Source: Brachionus koreanus (Eukaryota > Rotifera > Eurotatoria > Ploima > Brachionidae). From it: a stretch of DNA of 36,533 nt. The DNA is taken from the NCBI GenBank assembly GCA_016987375.1, contig PJRA01000051.1, forward strand, positions 1-36,533, written 5' to 3'. The notes below the pieces were generated by a model that was given only the letters and a program-made list of their open reading frames with translations, made no database searches and was not told the DNA's origin. Position 1 is the stretch's first letter. The number at the start of each line of letters is the position of its first letter. Made by a program: the position numbers and the translations under genes. Positions 31,925 through 36,533 of this stretch are shown here, one piece after another.

Positions 31925-32300
31925 TGTATGGAAGTAGCTCAAGATTGGTTTAAAAAAATTATTAGTGGTGGTACGAGCCTTCAGAGGAAGAAAAGGCGCA
32001 TCACAATGGATTTTATCGCGGCAAATTAAAATCTTAATTAAATTTCTTTTTTCAAAAATTATCAAAACGTTTTAAATACGCAACTAAATTTCAATGCATT
32101 TTTAGAAATTAAAATCTTTTTTAAAAAGTCTAAAAATATCTCACCACCTTAATCTGATTAAAAAAGCTAACAGGTATTGCCGAGTTGTTCTTCATGATTT
32201 GAAATATTTTGATATTCAGCAAAGCTTAACAAGCTTAGTACTCGTCAATTTAAATGACCTTTACACATCACAATAAACGAGAAGTAAAAAAAAAAACTTA
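31925..32300 (+). mobile_element. mariner-type transposase relic 2
   Basis: An ATG at 31928 opens EVAQDWFKKIISGGTSLQRK, the end of the mariner N-terminal helix-turn-helix (AQ-WF-KF-SG-SL). A decayed gap follows, then LNLIKKANRYCRVVLHDL at about 32150-32205. The remainder of the transposase is missing. DNA around TTACGAGCCTTCAGAG-type words and CACATCACAATA is shared with relic 3, which supports a common source. Confidence 0.75.
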
Positions 32301-32668
32301 TAATTTAAATAGAAAAAGACAACAACGTATACAGTTGTTAAAGCTTTATTTATTTTTTTGTTTTTTTGCTGAAGGAGCCAAGCTCGACCAGCTTTACCAT
32401 AAATAAAGTTAGTTAACGCATAGTTTTCCGATTTTTCTATTTAAGTTTTAAAAGATTTTTTTTTAATTTACCAAGACGGTTTAAATATAAAAATATTTTA
32501 TTTATCAAAAATAATAAAATTGAATTTTTTTTTAATTTTTTTTTTATTTAAATTATAAAAATTCTATCATACAATCTAAAATTAAAATATAGAACGCAAC
32601 TCGACACTAAATGGAGACAAAATATTTAAATTTTGAAATTTTGATTTTGAAAAAAAAAAACTACCTAA

Positions 32669-33541
32669 TCAATTTATTGAATTACTAATTTGAACAAACG
32701 GGCTACTATTTAATTTATTTTGATAATTTGTTGGACAAGAGATAAAAGCACTTTGAAAATAATTTAAAAAATCAGCATACAAAGAAGCAAAATCCAAATT
32801 GCTCAATTTGTTCAGTTCAGACACTTTTTGACCATATTTTTGCGCTATGAAAATATCTATTTGATGATTTGACTGCAGTCCATATTGAGCCATTTGATCA
32901 ACAAATAAATTTTGATTTTGAATCGAAAGAGCTTGATTTTTTTCTTGCGTTGGCTCTACTGGCGAAACAATTGTTTCTTCGTCTGTTTCATCATCACCTT
33001 CATTATTATTAATTTCACTTTTTTCTTCTAGTACAACATTGACATGATTGGTTTTGTCCGATTGGACTTTCTTGGAGTTTTGTTGTTTTTTTTTGAAGCG
33101 CTTTCTTCTGCGCAAAAACGATCCATTGTCGAACATGTTCTCACTATTCGGATCCAAAGTCCAATAATTACCCTTGCCGGGATTGCCGGGCTCGCGTGGA
33201 ACTTTAACAAAACAATCGTTTAACGACAAATTGTGACGTATGCTATTTTGCCATGAGGGAAATCTTTCGCGATAATAGGCAAATTTGTTCATAATAAAGT
33301 CGCATATGCCGCTAAGAGTGAGCCGTTTTTTCGATGATTGCAAAATCGACATGGTTATTAGAGCAATGTATGAATAGGGTGGTTTGACTGAATTTTTTTT
33401 CTTTTTGCCATTGCGCATCTTTTTCCTCTGAGTGGACGTGTGCTCGTCGCCGCTCAACACGGCTGAACAGCTTGCTTTGAGCTCGAGTGCACAATTGTTC
33501 GATGGCGTTTCTCTTAGAATGCTTTCTACGTCAAATTTCAT
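32669..33541 (-). CDS. foxD: Forkhead transcription factor, FoxD class
   Basis: The protein has 290 residues from a single exon. The forkhead DNA-binding domain spans about 53-148: [39 protein letters not shown], recognition helix [15 protein letters not shown] (97-111), then [17 protein letters not shown] and [39 protein letters not shown] and [13 protein letters not shown] are typical of FoxD rather than FoxA, B, F or L. FDVESIL at residues 3-9 fits the FxIxxIL eh1 pattern used to bind Groucho/TLE co-repressors. A basic cluster before the domain and an acidic stretch (about 175-192) after it flank the DNA-binding part. The C-terminus is Gln/Asn-rich and not conserved. Class D is probable; the exact paralogue is not assignable. 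Confidence 0.93.
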   Translation of the reverse strand: MKFDVESILRETPSNNCALELKASCSAVLSGDEHTSTQRKKMRNGKKKKNSVKPPYSYIALITMSILQSSKKRLTLSGICDFIMNKFAYYRERFPSWQNSIRHNLSLNDCFVKVPREPGNPGKGNYWTLDPNSENMFDNGSFLRRRKRFKKKQQNSKKVQSDKTNHVNVVLEEKSEINNNEGDDETDEETIVSPVEPTQEKNQALSIQNQNLFVDQMAQYGLQSNHQIDIFIAQKYGQKVSELNKLSNLDFASLYADFLNYFQSAFISCPTNYQNKLNSSPFVQISNSIN

Positions 33542-34422
33542 CTTAATTTAATTAAAATTTCTTAACAAAAATAAAAAGTAAGCTTCATTTAAACAAAAGA
33601 GTTTATCAATTTTATTTAAAAAAAAAACAAAAGACAAAAATTCTTTATTAAAATAGATAATTTTTTTATTACTTTAAAAATAACAATAAAGTAATAAAAT
33701 AAAAAAATTAAAGAGTGGAAGCTAGAGATAGATAATAGTTTTTTGAAAAATTAGATTTAATTTTATTTATAAAATGACCACTGTTCTAAAAAGAGATAAG
33801 AAAATTTTTTTTTAATTTCATGGTCAAAGTCATCAAAATAATAGATAACAGCAAAATAAAAAAAAAAGAGATGTACTAGAAATACTTTATCTGTGCATTG
33901 ATCTTAGCGGCGTGCGCGTTAGATATTTTCTAGTTTTCTTCTTTTTTTTCTTCTATTTCATTTTAAGTTGTTTGAGCATACAAATTTTTGATTATAGTTT
34001 GCCATTTATATAAGAAGAACTAATCAAATTTCTACAACAACTGTTAGTCTAAGATAAATTAATTTATTTATGTGTTGTTCTAAGCGCACCATTATTATTG
34101 AGAAAACATAAAATAGATAGACTCAAGTCTTTATTGTTTTTTTTTTCTAACACAAAAAGAAACAAAACAAAACAAGAAAAAAAAAGATAACATGAATAGA
34201 TAAATTAGACTTATCAACTAAACAATCGATTGGCTCGAGTTTTTATTTTTTTATTTTGGATTTTCATCCAATTGCAAATTGTTTTACATATAGCAAGCAG
34301 ACTATTTATCAATTTAATATTTATCTATTGGATGATTTAGCAACGCAATTAAAACCTTACTAATTTGTTTAAGCCTCTTTAATTATTTTTAAAAAAATTT
34401 GTTAAATTTAAAGATTAAATAA
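33542..34422. other. Upstream region of foxD
   Basis: This should hold the foxD promoter. It is A+T-rich, with several GATA/TATC words (for example GATAGATAATAG near 33727) and a less A+T-rich patch GCGGCGTGCGCG at about 33907-33918. I saw no gene, RNA or repeat family. Confidence 0.5.
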
Positions 34423-34423
34423 G

Positions 34424-34734
34424 TGTTGTAGTTCTCTAAATAACTACAACACCGACTCTAGCCAACTTATATGTCTATATTTTCACAGTGCAATACTTTG
34501 ATCTCATGCGTTTAGCAAGTTATTAACACTGTGTAAAGTATTAGACAATGGCTCTCATTCTATTTTTGTTATAATTTTCTTTTGTTATTTTCTTTATTAT
34601 TTTTGTTTAGGCTAGAAGTGGCCACTTATTAATAAAGTTATTATTTAATTTATTTCATAATTATTATTATTTTGTGTTATAACCACGAACCACCAGATCC
34701 GGAACGAAACATATTTATTTAAGGGTTTATAACA
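34424..34734 (+). repeat. LTR-like repeat, copy 1 (probable solo LTR)
   Basis: The unit is about 311 bp and opens TGTTGTAG and closes TTATAACA, the TG...CA ends of a retroelement LTR. It is flanked on both sides by TAAG, a possible 4-bp target duplication. It begins with a hairpin (arms GTTGTAGTT/AACTACAAC, 8-nt loop) and contains an AATAAA near 34630, suitable for LTR polyadenylation. CACAGTG-AATACTTT is followed by CACTGTG-AAAGTATT, complementary pairs in crossed order. No coding sequence lies beside it. The strand is chosen from the AATAAA. Confidence 0.6.
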
Positions 34735-34861
34735 TAAGTATTTGATAGATTTTGGTATATATTTTTTTTAAATTAAATTTTATTATTTATCAAAAAGCAC
34801 ATAAAAAAAACATATTAAAAGTTGTTTTTCTAATATATTTTTTTTTTAAGTAAAAGTAATC

Positions 34862-35166
34862 TGTTGTAGTTCTCCAAATAACTACAACACCGACTCTAGC
34901 CAACTTAATTTTCTATAGTTTCACAGTGCAATACTATGATTTAATGTGTTTAGCAAGCCAGTGGTATTTAACACTGAGAAAGTATTAGAGAAGAGCTCTT
35001 ATTCTTTTTTGTTATCTTTTTTTTTCCTTCTTTTGTTTAGGCTAGAAGTGGCCACTTTTTAATAAATTTATCATTTAGAATCATTTTCTTTATTATTTGT
35101 GTTATAACCACGAGACACCAGATCCTAACAGATCAGAATAGAGACATTAAATAAAGGTTTCTAACA
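34862..35166 (+). repeat. LTR-like repeat, copy 2
   Basis: This is the same unit as copy 1, in direct orientation, starting 438 bp downstream, with TGTTGTAG at the start and CTAACA at the end. The hairpin arms are identical and the loop differs by one base (T to C). The core words ACCGACTCTAGCCAACTTA, GTTTAGGCTAGAAGTGGCCAC and GTTATAACCACGA are conserved. No clear target duplication of its own is visible. Only about 127 bp lie between the two copies, so the pair may be two solo LTRs or a very short element. Confidence 0.6.
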
Positions 35167-35324
35167 AATTTTTGTAATTCTAAAACTTAAAGTCATATTA
35201 TAAACAGAATTGAATGCTCTCATTTAAAATTGTATGTCTAACTCTTTGTTTTTGTTAAAAAAATTTATAAAATGAAAACTTTGAATGAAAATTTTGTATT
35301 TTTACTGGTAATGTTAGGTTATTA

Positions 35325-36020
35325 TTAGAAAAAATGCACATTGGTTTAAAAATTTATTATTGGTGATACGAGCCTTCAGAGAAAGAAAGGTTTAGATAGA
35401 CTAGCCACTATCGACAGCAAACCCCAATAATCTAATGACCTTTTCACATCACAATAGAAAATATTTCGTCTAAAGCAATTTGATTTCAACAAAGTTAATA
35501 GGGGTTGCTGAGTTGCTTTTCATGATTTGACAGATTTCGTTACTCAACAATGCATTGTAAATTGGCGACAACTATTTAGAAAATCCTCTAGATGAACGAT
35601 TTTTCAGACAGCTCATTTATTGTGAAGAGAAGTTGATTTATTTTGGAAATTGGTAATGATATGTGTTTGGTGAGTCAATAGACTTTGAGCTTGTGCTATA
35701 AAAGAATAACTTTATTCCGAACATTTAGAACGAATTAATGCTTCACTTGAATAAAAATATCCTTCCTTGATAAACTGAAAGCTAGGTTTGTTTTTTTTAG
35801 ATAACGCTAAACTTCATACAAATAATTCGAACTTCTTTCCCATCCAACAAATAGCCCAGATTTCTCTCCTTCTGATTTTCATCTTTATCTCGCTCAATGG
35901 CTCATTTTCATAGAAGACAGTATTTTACTAACCAAAAACAAGTTGCTGAAAGGTATTGTGAGTATTATTGTTAATAAATTAAAAAAAAGTTGAAAAAACA
36001 CAAAATTTATTGACAAATTT
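35325..36020 (+). mobile_element. mariner-type transposase relic 3 (most complete)
   Basis: Several frames on the plus strand together show the mariner order. HWFKNLL comes from the N-terminal domain, then NKVNRGC and FHDL, then LDERFFRQLI-like (about 35590-35625). FLDNAKLHT carries a catalytic Asp at about 35800. PDFSPSDFHLY with the final Asp is at about 35850-35885, and TNQKQVAERYCEYY is near the C-terminus at about 35930. The D34D spacing class of mariner fits. Many stops and indels make it inactive. No terminal inverted repeats were found at its limits. Confidence 0.85.
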
Positions 36021-36196
36021 ATTTTTTTTTTTATATATTTGACAGTATGTGAGATTGAAATTTTTGGAAATAAATTAATTTTAATAAAGGAAATAAGTGG
36101 GATCCAACAAAGATTAATGACCGTTTTTTAAAATAAAGACGATTTGACCCGCTATTATAAGGTCTATTATTAAAACTCTAAAACACACTTTTTAAT

Positions 36197-36227
36197 TAAT
36201 TCTATTCAAAAATTTTGAATAGAATTA
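36197..36227. repeat. Perfect 31-nt palindrome (15-bp arms, 1-nt centre)
   Basis: TAATTCTATTCAAAA (36197-36211) is followed by one A and then its exact complement TTTTGAATAGAATTA (36213-36227). Such length and perfection are unlikely in filler DNA. It might be a fold-back end of a small transposon or a cruciform-forming site. Confidence 0.7.
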
Positions 36228-36374
36228 CTTTTTTCCAACTTGGAAACATTTCATTGCATTATTATTTATTCATGCATCTGTTTCGAGTATTGAATGCATT
36301 TCATTTAGTAAAATAATTAAATTAATTAACTTATCTTTGAAAATTAAAGCTTAAATTAATTATTTAACGAAAGC

Positions 36375-36396
36375 AATCAAATCACGTGATTTGATT
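36375..36396. repeat. Perfect 22-bp palindrome centred on CACGTG
   Basis: AATCAAATCAC at 36375-36385 is mirrored by GTGATTTGATT at 36386-36396. The centre CACGTG is an E-box bound by Myc/Max and USF-type bHLH proteins. With no nearby gene start in the window, a regulatory role is a guess. Confidence 0.7.
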
Positions 36397-36533
36397 TAAA
36401 TTTTGGAATTAATTGATTATTTTAAAAAACTAATATAATAAATAATAAATGAGAAAGAAAAAACATGCAAAAATTATTGTTTTTTAAATAAATAAATTAA
36501 GTGACTTGAAAATAAATAAGGATTTTTAAATCA

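Larger units (their letters stand above)
29457..32668. other. Gene-free interval filled with transposon relics
   Basis: This lies between ALG1 (+) and the 3' end of foxD (-). It contains an RT relic (29880-30300) and two mariner relics (30630-31010 and 31925-32300). The stretch at 29500-29700 has slightly higher G+C and a short open frame on each strand, but nothing recognisable. The rest is A+T-rich filler. Confidence 0.6.

Noticed and set aside
34423..34463. Helitron 3' end (hairpin followed closely by CTAG)
   Set aside because: Both copies stay similar well past the CTAG, so this is not an element boundary. The TG...CA LTR reading fits the copy limits better.
34423..35166. Hammerhead ribozyme or tRNA-derived SINE in the paired repeats
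   Set aside because: There is no CTGATGA...GAAA core and no A/B box pair in either copy.
1..36533. CRISPR arrays, prokaryotic operons, riboswitches or origins
   Set aside because: The window is eukaryotic nuclear DNA with spliceosomal introns, and no regularly spaced repeats or bacterial signals were seen.

Overview
The window looks like nuclear DNA from a small invertebrate animal with a very A+T-rich genome. Most introns are tiny (47-69 nt), gene bodies are compact, and intergenic DNA is dominated by poly-A/poly-T runs and decayed transposons. The genes are clearly metazoan (exportin-5, COX20, mitochondrial bL12, AK6, ALG1, a FoxD-type forkhead factor, a class A GPCR). They sit beside families that are patchily distributed in animals (a PhoPQ-activated pathogenicity-related alpha/beta hydrolase, a class I SAM methyltransferase). 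A monogonont rotifer such as Brachionus would fit. This is an inference from gene style, not from a database match.

Layout. 1-600: a repeat with GACGGACG units and a hairpin. 634-3003 (-): a DUF229 sulfatase-like membrane protein with a one-base frame break. 3004-5659: A+T-rich DNA holding two diverged copies of a ~0.5 kb repeat. 5660-6457 (+): a membrane-anchored methyltransferase. 8025-13127 (+): complete exportin-5 in two exons, whose 1.5 kb intron carries an antisense CR1/jockey-like LINE relic. 13823-15452 (-): a PhoPQ-related hydrolase in four exons with apparent lesions. 15690-15760 (-): tRNA-Gly(GCC). 17049-17510 (+) COX20 and 17794-18324 (+) mitochondrial bL12, closely spaced. 19593-20939 (-): a GPCR. 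20940-26994: a 6 kb stretch with no recognised gene except an RT relic. 26995-27537 (+) AK6 and 27796-29456 (+) ALG1 (eight exons rebuilt here). 29457-32668: RT and mariner relics. 32669-33541 (-): foxD. 33542-36533: two LTR-like repeats, another mariner relic and two long palindromes.

Functionally this is a set of mostly independent housekeeping genes: small-RNA and tRNA export (XPO5), respiratory complex IV assembly (COX20), mitoribosome stalk (bL12m), ribosome-linked adenylate kinase (AK6) and N-glycan precursor synthesis (ALG1). A signalling receptor, a developmental transcription factor and three lineage-variable enzymes accompany them. The two same-strand pairs COX20/bL12m and AK6/ALG1 are each separated by under 300 nt and could be operons resolved by trans-splicing, but this is unproven. 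I found no convincing new multi-gene system. The most notable points are the two damaged genes, the GPCR with an unusually long first intracellular loop, introns that keep the reading frame open, and the LTR pair.
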